Assembly: GCF_038066715.1 (NCBI RefSeq)
Contig: NZ_JBBUKT010000011.1
Span: 1-64,000 of the forward strand
Length of the DNA: 64,000 bases
Direction: 5' to 3'
Source of the DNA: Luteolibacter sp. Y139
GTDB taxonomy: Bacteria; Verrucomicrobiota; Verrucomicrobiia; Verrucomicrobiales; Akkermansiaceae
Positions 1 through 8,580 of this stretch are shown here, piece after piece; within the stretch, counting starts at the first letter, position 1; each line of letters begins with the position of its first letter. The position numbers and the translations under genes are program-made. The notes under the pieces were generated by a model. The model was not told the origin of the DNA, searched no databases, and worked only from the letters and a program-made list of their open reading frames with translations.

Positions 1-43
1 GTCGGAAGCGAACGGCGCGCGCGGCGGGTGCGTCAGGCGGCCG

Positions 44-616
44 TTACACGGTGGCAGGAGACTCCAGCACAAGCTTCGACTTCAGCGGCACGGCATTGGC
101 CACGTTGAAGTAGTTCGGCGAGGTCGCCATCACAGTGCGATGGATGCGCTCGAATTGTTCAGGGGTGCCGTCACCCTTCAGGTGCACGGTGTAGCGCAAG
201 TGGTCGTAGCCCGGCTTCACCGAGGGATCGAGGCCGAGGAAGCCCTGGATATCGATCTCGCCTTCGGTCTCGATGCGCAGCTCTTCCAGCTCGATGCCTT
301 CCAGTGCGGTGAGCGCCGTGTAGCCGACGATCATGCAGGCATTGAGCGCGGCCATCAGGTATTCCTGCGGGTTGGCGAACTGGTTGGTACCGCAGAGCTC
401 AAGCGGCTCATCGATGCCGATGGTGAAGTCCTTGGCGATGGTCTGGTTGCCGAGCTGGCTGGACTTCACCTTCGTTTCCGAGCGGGTGCCGCCCTTCCAA
501 TGCGAGGTGACATGCCACTTGCTCTGGGCCTCGGCGGGATTATTGCGGATGGCTTCGATCGCGCCGAGCAGGGCTTGGGTGTCGATGCCGTTCACAGTGG
601 TGGTGTTGGTCTTCAT
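44..616 (-). CDS. OsmC-like family protein, resolving cysteine missing
   Basis: This 190-residue protein has the OsmC/Ohr alpha-beta fold. The conserved central helix reads NPQEYLMAALNAC, so Cys94 takes the place of the peroxidatic cysteine. Classical OsmC/Ohr enzymes reduce organic hydroperoxides with a Cys pair. Here the second position, in the segment TSPNYFNVANAVP, has no cysteine, and the only other Cys (75) is close to the first. The protein may therefore be a one-cysteine or non-peroxidase member, as in YhfA-like subfamilies. The gene lies downstream of a divergently unrelated neighbour only by position: the sigma-54 activator at 828-2723 is on the same strand upstream, and a sigma-54-type promoter lies 64 bases before this start. 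The family is secure; the activity is not. Confidence 0.9.
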   Translation of the reverse strand: MKTNTTTVNGIDTQALLGAIEAIRNNPAEAQSKWHVTSHWKGGTRSETKVKSSQLGNQTIAKDFTIGIDEPLELCGTNQFANPQEYLMAALNACMIVGYTALTALEGIELEELRIETEGEIDIQGFLGLDPSVKPGYDHLRYTVHLKGDGTPEQFERIHRTVMATSPNYFNVANAVPLKSKLVLESPATV

Positions 617-679
617 GGATTCCTTGGTTTGGTTCGGTTGGCGTGCCGGAATGAGTCGGCACGGTTGCGGGAATCCATT

Positions 680-695
680 TGCGTGAGACGTGCCA
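680..695 (-). promoter_or_regulatory. sigma-54 (-24/-12) promoter for the OsmC-like gene
   Basis: Read on the minus strand the site is TGGCACGTCTCACGCA. The GG and GC dinucleotides are exactly 10 bases apart, and TGGCACG matches the -24 consensus perfectly. The -12 box reads ACGCA instead of TTGCA. Transcription would start near 669 and give a leader of about 53 bases before the ATG at 616. The upstream neighbour on the same strand encodes a sigma-54 activator, which strengthens the call. Confidence 0.65.
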
Positions 696-762
696 AGGCC
701 GTGTCATGCGCAGAAGGCATTGATGGAGAACGGTAAGCGATTTTCGGGGAATCGCGGGGCCG

Positions 763-796
763 CTCACGAATTTCCGTGAGTCGCGAGATTTCGCGA
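763..796. promoter_or_regulatory. candidate upstream activator sites (two inverted repeats)
   Basis: CTCACG-N6-CGTGAG at 763-780 is a perfect 6-bp inverted repeat. It is followed directly by TCGCGA-N4-TCGCGA at 781-796. They lie about 95-125 bases upstream of the predicted OsmC transcription start, the usual position for enhancer sites bound by a sigma-54 activator, and just beyond the 3' end of the activator gene. Binding by the product of 828-2723 is inferred. Confidence 0.45.
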
Positions 797-827
797 GGGC
801 GGATCGCGGGATCTCGTTTGCGACGGG

Positions 828-2723
828 CTATCGCTCAATCCCCAGCGCCTTCATCCGTGACGAGAAGGTCGATGGCGGGATGCCGACCAAGGTGGCCGCG
901 CCGTCTTTGCCGGCGATCTTTCCCTTCGCCGCTTCGAGAGCGCGCTTGAGATTGGCTCGTTCCACTTCAGCCAGCTCGGTGGCGGTGAGCACGCGGGTCG
1001 CATCGTTCTCGTTTGCCGCGGGAATCTCGACCGCTGTCACCGGCATGGCGTGACGCAGGTCGATCCGGCTGCACGGGCTGAGGATCAGGGCGCGCTCGAT
1101 GACATTCTGCAGCTCGCGGATGTTCCCGGGCCACTCATGGGCCGTGAGACGGCGGACGTCTTCCGGATGCAGCGGGTCGACACGCCGTCCCATGCGCTTG
1201 GCGAAACGTTCCTGATAAGAGGAAGCGAGCAGTGCGATGTCCTGGCCACGCTCGCGCAGTGGCGGGACGACCAGCGGGAAGACATTCAGGCGATAGTAGA
1301 GGTCCTCGCGGAAGGTTCCTTCGGCGACCATTTTTGATAGGTCGCGATTGGTGGCGGCGACGACTCGCACATCGACCTTTTGGGTCTTCGCACTGCCGAG
1401 CGGCTCGAACTCTCCTTCCTGTAGCACGCGCAGGAGCTTCGCTTGCAAGTCGAGGGGCAGCTCGCCGACTTCATCGAGGAAGAGCGTGCCGCCATCGGCC
1501 AGCGCGAAGCGGCCCTCGCGCTTCGCCACGGCACCGGTGAAGGCTCCTTTCTCGTGGCCGAAGAATTCGCTCTCGATGAGCGTGCCGGGAATGGCCGCAC
1601 AGTTGACGCGAATCAGCGGCTTGTGCTTGCGCGGGCTGGAGACGTGCACAGCGCGGGCGACGAGTTCCTTGCCGGTGCCGGTTTCGCCATTGACCAGAAC
1701 CGTGGCATCGGTGGCGGCGACTTGCTGGATCGCGGCCTTCAATTCGAGCATCCCGCGGCTCTTTCCCAATAGCTCGCCGGTGCCGGATTCCTCGGCGAGC
1801 GCATCGCGCAGATACTCGGCCTCCGAGGAAAGCCGGGCGATCTGTTGCTCGGCTTCGAGGCGTTCATCGATATTGCGCAGGATGAGCGTGAAGAAACGGT
1901 CGCCACGGCGTTCGAAGCACGAGAGCGTGACCTCGGCCGGGAAGCGGCTGCGGTCGGCGCGCAGCACGGTGAGCTGGGAGGGAATCCAGCGCTGCTGACC
2001 GGCGGCAAGATCGCGGGTGAAGCCATCCAGCATCCGGGCGCAGTCACCGGCGAGGAACCACTTGGCCTCCTGGCCGATGAGGTCTTTCGCTTCATAGGCG
2101 AAAAGTCTCTCGGCAGCCGGATTCGCGCGGACGATCTTCAGCTCGCTATCGAGCATGACGATGCCGTCCATCGCGCTCTCTAACAAAGCGGACACCTGTT
2201 CTTCGCGAGCCCGGAGAAGCTGCTCGGTTTGCAGGCGGCGGCATTCGGCGGCGGCGCGGGCGGCGAAGATCTCGAACAGGGAAACCAGCCGCGGATCGTG
2301 CGGCAACGGCTTGGTATCCATCACGGCGAGGTGGCCCATGATCTCGCCCGCGGCATCGAACAGCGGGACACCGAGGTAGCTGACCGCGTTCAGTGTCTTG
2401 AGATCGGGATCGTCCGGGTAGAGGTCGACGATGCGGTCGGGATAGTGAACGAGCTTCCTTTCCACCAGCACCGCCTCGCACGGGGTATCGGGAATGGGGT
2501 GCTCGAAGTGGTCGAGGAAAGCACCATGCAGCCAGAAGGCGTGGGCTCGCAGGCGATTGGTCTCGGGTAAATATTCCGTCACCCAGGCGCCAGCGGTGCC
2601 CATGACCTCGGCGAGATTCTTCACCAGCGCGCGGAAGAACTCCGAGCCGGTCTCCGCGACGGTGCCCTCGATCACGAGCCGGAGCGCGCGGGTATCGTCG
2701 GTGGCCATGGCGGGGGAGGTCAT
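828..2723 (-). CDS. sigma-54-dependent transcriptional activator (GAF-PAS-AAA-HTH)
   Basis: From the ATG at 2723 the product has 631 residues. An N-terminal GAF-type sensor domain (about 10-170) is followed by a PAS domain (about 175-290). A sigma-54 AAA+ domain follows, with Walker A GETGTGKE near residue 344, the sigma-54 contact loop GAFTGA near 390 and the arginine-finger region FREDLYYRLNVF. The C-terminal Fis-type helix-turn-helix ends in TFSSRMKALGI, as in FhlA/NorR-type regulators. The reading frame extends to 2846, but that would overlap the divergent gene at 2834 and adds low-complexity residues, so I chose MTSPAM at 2723. It lies upstream of, and co-oriented with, the OsmC-like gene, which has a -24/-12 promoter. 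The signal sensed by the GAF/PAS part cannot be read from sequence. Confidence 0.93.
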   Translation of the reverse strand: MTSPAMATDDTRALRLVIEGTVAETGSEFFRALVKNLAEVMGTAGAWVTEYLPETNRLRAHAFWLHGAFLDHFEHPIPDTPCEAVLVERKLVHYPDRIVDLYPDDPDLKTLNAVSYLGVPLFDAAGEIMGHLAVMDTKPLPHDPRLVSLFEIFAARAAAECRRLQTEQLLRAREEQVSALLESAMDGIVMLDSELKIVRANPAAERLFAYEAKDLIGQEAKWFLAGDCARMLDGFTRDLAAGQQRWIPSQLTVLRADRSRFPAEVTLSCFERRGDRFFTLILRNIDERLEAEQQIARLSSEAEYLRDALAEESGTGELLGKSRGMLELKAAIQQVAATDATVLVNGETGTGKELVARAVHVSSPRKHKPLIRVNCAAIPGTLIESEFFGHEKGAFTGAVAKREGRFALADGGTLFLDEVGELPLDLQAKLLRVLQEGEFEPLGSAKTQKVDVRVVAATNRDLSKMVAEGTFREDLYYRLNVFPLVVPPLRERGQDIALLASSYQERFAKRMGRRVDPLHPEDVRRLTAHEWPGNIRELQNVIERALILSPCSRIDLRHAMPVTAVEIPAANENDATRVLTATELAEVERANLKRALEAAKGKIAGKDGAATLVGIPPSTFSSRMKALGIER

Positions 2724-2833
2724 TGGCGGGAGGGTGAACGAGGGACGGCGGAGGATCAATCCGGCAGTGGGACACGCCGGTGCCCGTCGAACGGGGTTGA
2801 AAGTGGCCCGGAAATGGTGCGGTATCCGGTTGA

Positions 2834-5752
2834 ATGCGTCGCACACTGATCCTCCTCGCAGCCCTCGTGGTGCCGGTTTCCGCCGAGCCGCAGACCGGAA
2901 TGGCCAATGGCAACCCCGTGAAAGAAGCGGCTGGCAAGATGACCGTGCCGCCGGGTTTTGGCGTGGACCTCATCGCCGGTGAGCCGGACGTGGTGCAGCC
3001 GATCGCGATGTGCATCGATGTCCGGGGGCGGCTGTGGGTGGCGGAGGGGCTGACGTATCCGACGCGGGCGAAGGACGGTGAGGGGAAGGATCGCATCGTC
3101 ATATTCGAGGACGCGGATGCGAATGGCACCTTCGAGACGCGCAAGGTTTTCGCGGACGGGCTGAACCTAGTCAGCGGGATTGAGACGGGCTTCGGCGGGG
3201 TGTTCGTGGGCGCGGCGCCAAACCTGATGTTCCTGGCTGATGCGAATGGCGACGACCGCGCCGACGGGGAACCGCAGATTTTGTTAGATGGCTTTGGCTA
3301 CCAGGACACCCACGAGACGCTGAACTCCTTCATCTGGGGACCGGATGGCTGGCTCTATGGCTGCCATGGCGTCTTCACTCGTTCCAATGTTGGCAAGCTG
3401 GGCACGCCGGATGACCAGCGGGTGCCGATCAATGCGGGCATCTGGCGCTATCATCCCACCACTCAGAAGTTCGAGGTCTTCGCCTGGGGCACTTCGAATC
3501 CATGGGGGCTCGATTTCAACGACTGGGGTGAGGCCTTTTGCGAGGCCTGCGTGATCCCGCACCTGTGGCACATCATTCCCGGTGGCTACTACCAGCGGCA
3601 GGCGGGCTCGCATTTCAATCCCTTCATCTACGAGCCGCTCGAAACGATCGCCGATCACCATCACTGGGTCGGCGACATCAAGGATCATGCGCACTGGGGC
3701 AAGGAGACGCCGGTCTCGAAGGAAGTGGCGGATGCCGGTGGCGGGCATGCACACAGCGGCTTCGCGATTTGTCTGAGCGAGGAGTTCCCGAAGGAGATGC
3801 GCGGCAGTGCGCTGTTCTTCAACATCCACGGCCACCGCATGAACAATGATGTGCTGGAGCGGAATGGCTCGGGTTGGACCGGCAAGCACTCGGCCGACGT
3901 GATGCTGACGAATGACCAGTGGTTCCTCGGCGTGGCGATCGAGCCGGGGCCGGATGGCGCTCTGTATTTCACCGATTGGCACGATGAGACGAGCTGCCAT
4001 CGCACCGATCCGCTGCGCTGGGACCGGACCAATGGCCGCGTCTATCGCCTGCGCCACGGCGACGTGAAGCCGTGGCAGGGGAACATGGCGAAGCTTTCCG
4101 ATGTGGACCTCGTGAAGCTCCAGGTGGAGCACAATGAATGGGAGCTCCGCACCGCGCGCCGCGTGCTACAGGAGCGGGTCGCGAAGGGTGGTGCCGTGGA
4201 TCCGGAGGCGCGCGAGTTCCTGGTGCAGACGGTGCGCACTCATCCCGATGCGACCCGCAGGCTGCGGGCGCTGTGGTGCCTGTCGACGTGTGGATTGCTA
4301 GACCGGAGCACGTTGCCGCTGGATGATGCGGACGAGAATGTCCGTGCGTGGGCGGTGCGCCTGGCGGCGCAGTCGGAGATGAGCGTGGAGCGCAGCCACT
4401 GGCTGAAGCTCGCGTCGAAAGAGGATTCGCCGGTGGTGCTGCTTTCGCTCTGCTCGGCGCTGCCGAAATTGCCGCGCGAGCTTTCGATGGATCTCGCCCG
4501 GTGGATCGCTCCGAAGATGACAAAGGCGGATCCGAATCTCACGCGCATGTTCTGGTTCGGCTTCGAGAGCCAGGTGCCGCGGGATGAATCGCGTGCGATG
4601 GCGATTGCGCTGAGCTGCCCGGATGAGCGCTTGGTGAAATGGACGGCGCGACGGTTGGAAACTCCGAATGCCCTCGTGGACACGCTTTCGATGGCCGGGA
4701 AAAAGACGGGCCTTCTGCTGGATGCCTTGACCGGCCGATTGGATGAAAAGCCGGAGGAGCGGTTGTCGGCACCGCAGTTGGAGCTGATCTCGAATCTGCC
4801 CGGTGATGCTGCGGTGAAGGCCAAGGTTTCCGCGCTCACCGAGCGCAGCGGCGGCCAGCAGGCGATCGGCCGCCTGTGGAAGAAGGTGGAGGATCGCAAG
4901 GCCAAGGCGGCGGACCGGTTGGATTCGCTGCGCTTGCTGGCGACGTTCCTCGAAAAGAAGGATGAAGACCGCCTCGCGGGCTTGCTGGACGATCCCTTGC
5001 TGCGGCTTCCCGCGATTACGGCGGTGCCTGCGCTGCTGGATCAAGAAGCGGCGAATGACCGTGTGGCAGGCTTCACCACCGAGGAGAAGATGGCCGTTTC
5101 CCGGATCGCCGCGCGTGAGGGCAAGGGCGCGCGGCTGCTGGAGTGGCTCGCGGCGATGAAGCTGAAGCAACAAGATGTCCCTGCGGATGCCGTGGCGCGG
5201 TTGCGCGAGGTGAAGGATGCCGCGTTGAAGGAGGAAGTCGTCCAGCGCTGGGGCGCGCCCACGGCGGATGCCAGCGCGCGTCGTGCCTTAATCGAGACGT
5301 GGCAGGGCAAGCTGACTCCGGAGGTGCTTGCAAAAGCGGAGCCCGCGAAGGGCCGCGCGATCTTCGACCGCACCTGTGCCGCCTGCCACAAGCTCTTCGG
5401 CGAAGGCGGGGCGATCGGGCCCGAGCTCACCGGTGGCCAACGCGGTGAGGTCAGGCATTGGCTGGACAACGTCCTCGATCCGAACGGTCTGATTGGCCAG
5501 GGCTACGAGCTCCATCGCATCGAGAAGAACGATGGCACTTCGATCACCGGCATGCTCGCCGCGGAGAACGATGACGAGCTGATCCTGCGCATGGTCGGCG
5601 TCGAAACGCGGGTGCCGAAGAAGGACGTGAAGAGCAATACCGCCCTCGGCAATTCGATGATGCCGGAGGGTCTACTCACCGGGCTCTCGGACGACGACGT
5701 GCGGGATCTGATCGGCTACCTGATGTCGCCTGCCCAAGTGAAGAAGGAATGA
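2834..5752 (+). CDS. PVC-type secreted dehydrogenase with HEAT repeats and cytochrome c domain
   Basis: The 972-residue product starts with a signal peptide (cleavage near residue 18). It continues with a beta-propeller dehydrogenase-like domain of the PVC membrane-bound dehydrogenase type (about 25-390) containing repeated calcium-like DADANGTFE and DANGDDRADGE loops. A helical HEAT-like region follows (about 410-800), then a C-terminal cytochrome c domain with CAACH at 848-852. The family is abundant in Planctomycetes and Verrucomicrobia and is thought to oxidise sugars or other alcohols in the periplasm; the substrate is unknown. Its stop codon overlaps the start of the next gene (ATGA at 5749), so the two are probably translationally coupled. 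Confidence 0.92.
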   Translation: MRRTLILLAALVVPVSAEPQTGMANGNPVKEAAGKMTVPPGFGVDLIAGEPDVVQPIAMCIDVRGRLWVAEGLTYPTRAKDGEGKDRIVIFEDADANGTFETRKVFADGLNLVSGIETGFGGVFVGAAPNLMFLADANGDDRADGEPQILLDGFGYQDTHETLNSFIWGPDGWLYGCHGVFTRSNVGKLGTPDDQRVPINAGIWRYHPTTQKFEVFAWGTSNPWGLDFNDWGEAFCEACVIPHLWHIIPGGYYQRQAGSHFNPFIYEPLETIADHHHWVGDIKDHAHWGKETPVSKEVADAGGGHAHSGFAICLSEEFPKEMRGSALFFNIHGHRMNNDVLERNGSGWTGKHSADVMLTNDQWFLGVAIEPGPDGALYFTDWHDETSCHRTDPLRWDRTNGRVYRLRHGDVKPWQGNMAKLSDVDLVKLQVEHNEWELRTARRVLQERVAKGGAVDPEAREFLVQTVRTHPDATRRLRALWCLSTCGLLDRSTLPLDDADENVRAWAVRLAAQSEMSVERSHWLKLASKEDSPVVLLSLCSALPKLPRELSMDLARWIAPKMTKADPNLTRMFWFGFESQVPRDESRAMAIALSCPDERLVKWTARRLETPNALVDTLSMAGKKTGLLLDALTGRLDEKPEERLSAPQLELISNLPGDAAVKAKVSALTERSGGQQAIGRLWKKVEDRKAKAADRLDSLRLLATFLEKKDEDRLAGLLDDPLLRLPAITAVPALLDQEAANDRVAGFTTEEKMAVSRIAAREGKGARLLEWLAAMKLKQQDVPADAVARLREVKDAALKEEVVQRWGAPTADASARRALIETWQGKLTPEVLAKAEPAKGRAIFDRTCAACHKLFGEGGAIGPELTGGQRGEVRHWLDNVLDPNGLIGQGYELHRIEKNDGTSITGMLAAENDDELILRMVGVETRVPKKDVKSNTALGNSMMPEGLLTGLSDDDVRDLIGYLMSPAQVKKE

Positions 5753-6828
5753 CTCCCGCTCGGATGGCGATGCTGTTGGCGCTGCTGCTCTCTGAAGCAC
5801 AGGGCGGGCAGACCGTCATTTCGATCCGTGGTGAAGATTTCCTGATCAATGGCAAACCGACGTTGGAAGGCAGGACTTGGCGCGGCCATGAGGTGGAAGG
5901 TCTGCTTCCGAACTCGCGGATGGTGCAGGGGATCTTCGACGACCTGAACCCGGAAACGGCAAAACGCTGGGCCTCCGCCGACACTGGCAAGTGGGACGCG
6001 GAACGCAATACGAGGGAGTTTGTGGCGGCCATGAAGGACTGGCGGGATCACGGTCTGCTGGCGTTCACGCTCAATCTTCAAGGTGGGTCCCCGATGGGCT
6101 ATTCCAAGGACCAGCCGTGGAACAACTCGGCCTTCGATGAGAGGGGTGATCTGCGCGAAGCCTACGTTGCACGGCTCAAGACCATTCTGGACGAAGCCGA
6201 CCGGCTCGGCATGGCGGTCATCCTCGGCTACTTCTATTTCGGTCAGGACGAGCGGCTGAAAGACGAGGCTGCGGTCATCCACGCGACTGATGCGACGACG
6301 GATTGGATCATAAAGCAGGGCTACCGCCACGTGCTGGTAGAGATCAACAACGAGTGCGACGTCCGCTACGATCATGCGATCCTGAAGCCGGAACGCGTGC
6401 ACGAGTTGATCGATCGCGTGAAGCGTCGTTCAGCCGATGCCGGAGTGCCGCTGCTGACCAGCACCTCGTATGGAGGCGGACACCTGCCCGGGCCGGAGGT
6501 GATGAAGGCGGCGGATTTCCTGCTGCTTCACGGCAATGGCGTGAAAGAGCCGGAAGCGATCCGGTCGATGGTCGAGCGAACGCGCGAGGTGAAGGGCTAT
6601 CACGGCCAGCCGATTGTTTTCAACGAAGACGATCACTTTGATTTCGGCCGACCGGAGAACCACTTCACCGCCGCGACCGCCGCCGGCGCGTCGTGGGGCT
6701 ATTTCGACTTCCGCATGAAGGACGAGGGCTTCGCAGAAGGTTACCAGAGCGTGCCGGTGGATTGGTCGATCAGCAGCGAGCGGAAAAGGGGCTTCTTCCG
6801 GCTGGTTGCGGAAATGAGCGGGAAGTAG
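5749..6828 (+). CDS. secreted glycoside hydrolase-like TIM-barrel protein
   Basis: This 359-residue protein has a short hydrophobic N-terminus that looks like a signal peptide (MAMLLALLL, residues 6-14). The body looks like a (beta/alpha)8 clan GH-A fold. LVEINNEC places Glu202 after an Asn, as in the acid/base NE motif, and IVFNEDDH places Glu293 where the nucleophile would be. No closer family is recognised. The 4-bp overlap with the cytochrome/HEAT gene suggests that the two act together, perhaps one hydrolysing a glycan and the other oxidising the product. That functional pairing is inference. Confidence 0.7.
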   Translation: MTPARMAMLLALLLSEAQGGQTVISIRGEDFLINGKPTLEGRTWRGHEVEGLLPNSRMVQGIFDDLNPETAKRWASADTGKWDAERNTREFVAAMKDWRDHGLLAFTLNLQGGSPMGYSKDQPWNNSAFDERGDLREAYVARLKTILDEADRLGMAVILGYFYFGQDERLKDEAAVIHATDATTDWIIKQGYRHVLVEINNECDVRYDHAILKPERVHELIDRVKRRSADAGVPLLTSTSYGGGHLPGPEVMKAADFLLLHGNGVKEPEAIRSMVERTREVKGYHGQPIVFNEDDHFDFGRPENHFTAATAAGASWGYFDFRMKDEGFAEGYQSVPVDWSISSERKRGFFRLVAEMSGK

Positions 6829-6851
6829 GCGATTGCTCCCCGCATGAATCC

Positions 6852-6877
6852 GATTCGTGCATGTTGCGGCACGAATC
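6852..6877. other. hairpin between two plus-strand genes
   Basis: GATTCGTGC at 6852-6860 pairs perfectly with GCACGAATC at 6869-6877 across an 8-base loop. No T-tract follows, so it is not a standard intrinsic terminator. It lies 24 bases after the glycosidase-like gene and 69 bases before the small membrane protein. It could be a weak terminator, an RNA-stability element or a regulator site. Confidence 0.4.
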
Positions 6878-6945
6878 CTCAAAGAATCATCGTTTAAAAG
6901 TGCCTGAGAGCCGGCGGTGGGCGGCTGCCTGCTGACCTTTCGGTC

Positions 6946-7143
6946 ATGAGCACAAAGGTCGCCCCTGCGAAACGAACCACGGTTGCCAGCCGTCGGCACT
7001 ACCACCGCCCGACGCCCCAGAAGCAGGATTCGTGGGAGAGTTGGGTGGGTGACCGCCGGTCTCGTTATGGCCGGTGGGAATGGTACTTCGCGCTCGTGAT
7101 CGTGGCTACCGTCGCGGGGCTGATCGTGTGGAGGGTCGTCTGA
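6946..7143 (+). CDS. small basic single-helix membrane protein
   Basis: A 65-residue product with a basic, His/Arg-rich N-terminal half (residues 1-42) and one C-terminal membrane helix (about 46-62, WYFALVIVATVAGLIVW). There is no recognised family. It ends exactly where the convergent DUF1552 gene ends (7144). Composition and topology look like a real small membrane protein, but no homologue is known to me, so the call rests on the intact reading frame and the plausible helix. Confidence 0.55.
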   Translation: MSTKVAPAKRTTVASRRHYHRPTPQKQDSWESWVGDRRSRYGRWEWYFALVIVATVAGLIVWRVV

Positions 7144-8514
7144 TCAGATCTTCCGCAGCACGCCCGTCGAGTCGCCGAAGCGCTTTTCCTTCACGCCCAT
7201 CTCTTCCAGCATGCGCAGGTAGAGGTTCGCCATCGGTACGTTTTCGCCGAGGTCGACGTGGCGGCCGGGCTTGAAGGCGCCGCCCGCATTGCCGGCGATC
7301 ACGATGGGCAGGTCGTCATGATTGTGACGGTCGCCGTCGGAGATGCAGCCGCCGTAGACGATCATGGAGTTGTGGAGGAGGCTCTTGCCGTCCACGTCCT
7401 CGGTCTTCTTCATCTTGTCGAGGAAGTAGGCGAGCTGGTCCATGTAGAAGCGGTCGATCTTGGCGATCTTCTCGGTGTTCTCCTTCTTGCCCTGGTGGTG
7501 GGAGATATTGTGGTGGCCGTCATTGACGCCGATCTCCCCGAAGCTGCGGTTGCTGCCGTCATGCGCCATCAGGAAGGTGGAGATGCGGGTGGAGTCGGTT
7601 TTGAAGGCGAGCACCATCATGTCGAACATCATCCGCAGGTGATCCTCGTAGGAGTTCGGCTCGCTCTTCGGGGCGGCCTGGCCGGGGTCGGGCGGCAGGC
7701 CCATGGCCTCGGTCTTCTCGATCTGCTTCTCGATCTCGCGGACGCCGGTGAGGTATTCGTCCAGCTTGTGCTGGTCGGTGCGGCCGAGCCGACGGTGGAG
7801 CGCCTGGGCGTCGTGCTGGATGAAATCGAGCATCGATTTCTTGGTGGCGTAGCGGCGGCCGAGGCTGTCGGCGCGCTCCTTCGCATCACCGGCGCCGAAG
7901 AGCCGCTCGAAGACCGCACGCGGGCTCGATTCCGGGGTCATCGGCTGGTTGTTCGAGCGCCAGGAGAGGTTGAATTGATAGGCGCAGGAGTAGCCGGAGT
8001 CGCAGGAGCCGGACTTGCGCACGCCGTCGGCGGAAAGCTCCAGCGAGGGCAGGCGGGTCTGGCTGCCGATGGCATTGGCGGCGACCTGGTCGATGGAGAT
8101 GCCGAGATTGATGTCGGAGCCGGCGGTCTTGCGAGCCTGGCAACTGGTCAGGAAGGTGGCGACGCCGCGGGCGTGGTCGCCGGGGCCATCGCCATTCGCG
8201 CGGGCGAACTGTTGCTCGAAGCCGGTGAAGATCTGGAAGTCCTCCCGCAGGGCCTCCATGGACTTGAAGGTCGCGCCCATCTTGTAGCCGGCGGTGGTGC
8301 CATTCGGCCGCCAGTAGTCCAGGTTCACCCCATTCGGGATGTAGAGGAAGGCGGTGCGCAGGGGCGCGCCGCTGGCGGTGGTGGCCAGTCCGTGGACCGC
8401 CGTCTCGGCAGCCATCAGCGGGCGGAAGATATCGAGGGCAGGCAAGCCGACAGCGGCTCCGAGGCCGCGGAGGAAACCGCGGCGGCTACCAGTCAGTCCG
8501 GGATACGTGCTCAT
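7144..8514 (-). CDS. DUF1552 domain secreted protein (Tat signal)
   Basis: This 456-residue protein begins with a twin-arginine signal (SRRGFLRG, residues 10-17, then a hydrophobic stretch). The rest matches the DUF1552 family, an alkaline-phosphatase-superfamily-like domain found mostly in Planctomycetes and Verrucomicrobia; the C-terminal part contains VYGGCISDGDRHNHDDLP. Its usual genomic partner is a DUF1592-type cytochrome protein, as seen here 66 bases upstream. Tat export suggests the protein folds in the cytoplasm, possibly around a metal. Substrate and reaction are unknown. Confidence 0.9.
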   Translation of the reverse strand: MSTYPGLTGSRRGFLRGLGAAVGLPALDIFRPLMAAETAVHGLATTASGAPLRTAFLYIPNGVNLDYWRPNGTTAGYKMGATFKSMEALREDFQIFTGFEQQFARANGDGPGDHARGVATFLTSCQARKTAGSDINLGISIDQVAANAIGSQTRLPSLELSADGVRKSGSCDSGYSCAYQFNLSWRSNNQPMTPESSPRAVFERLFGAGDAKERADSLGRRYATKKSMLDFIQHDAQALHRRLGRTDQHKLDEYLTGVREIEKQIEKTEAMGLPPDPGQAAPKSEPNSYEDHLRMMFDMMVLAFKTDSTRISTFLMAHDGSNRSFGEIGVNDGHHNISHHQGKKENTEKIAKIDRFYMDQLAYFLDKMKKTEDVDGKSLLHNSMIVYGGCISDGDRHNHDDLPIVIAGNAGGAFKPGRHVDLGENVPMANLYLRMLEEMGVKEKRFGDSTGVLRKI

Positions 8515-8580
8515 GATTTCGAGGGAACGGGTGTCAGGGGGACTATTTGATACAGGGCTAAAGTGTGGCGCTTGTCACGA

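Noticed and set aside
651-665. Second sigma-54-like string near the OsmC promoter (TCGGCACGGTTGCGG)
   Set aside because: GG and GC are too close together for a -24/-12 promoter.
7258-8550. Plus-strand open frame of 430 codons opposite DUF1552
   Set aside because: Same reason: Val/Gly/Leu/Ala-rich complement of a real gene, no ribosome site.
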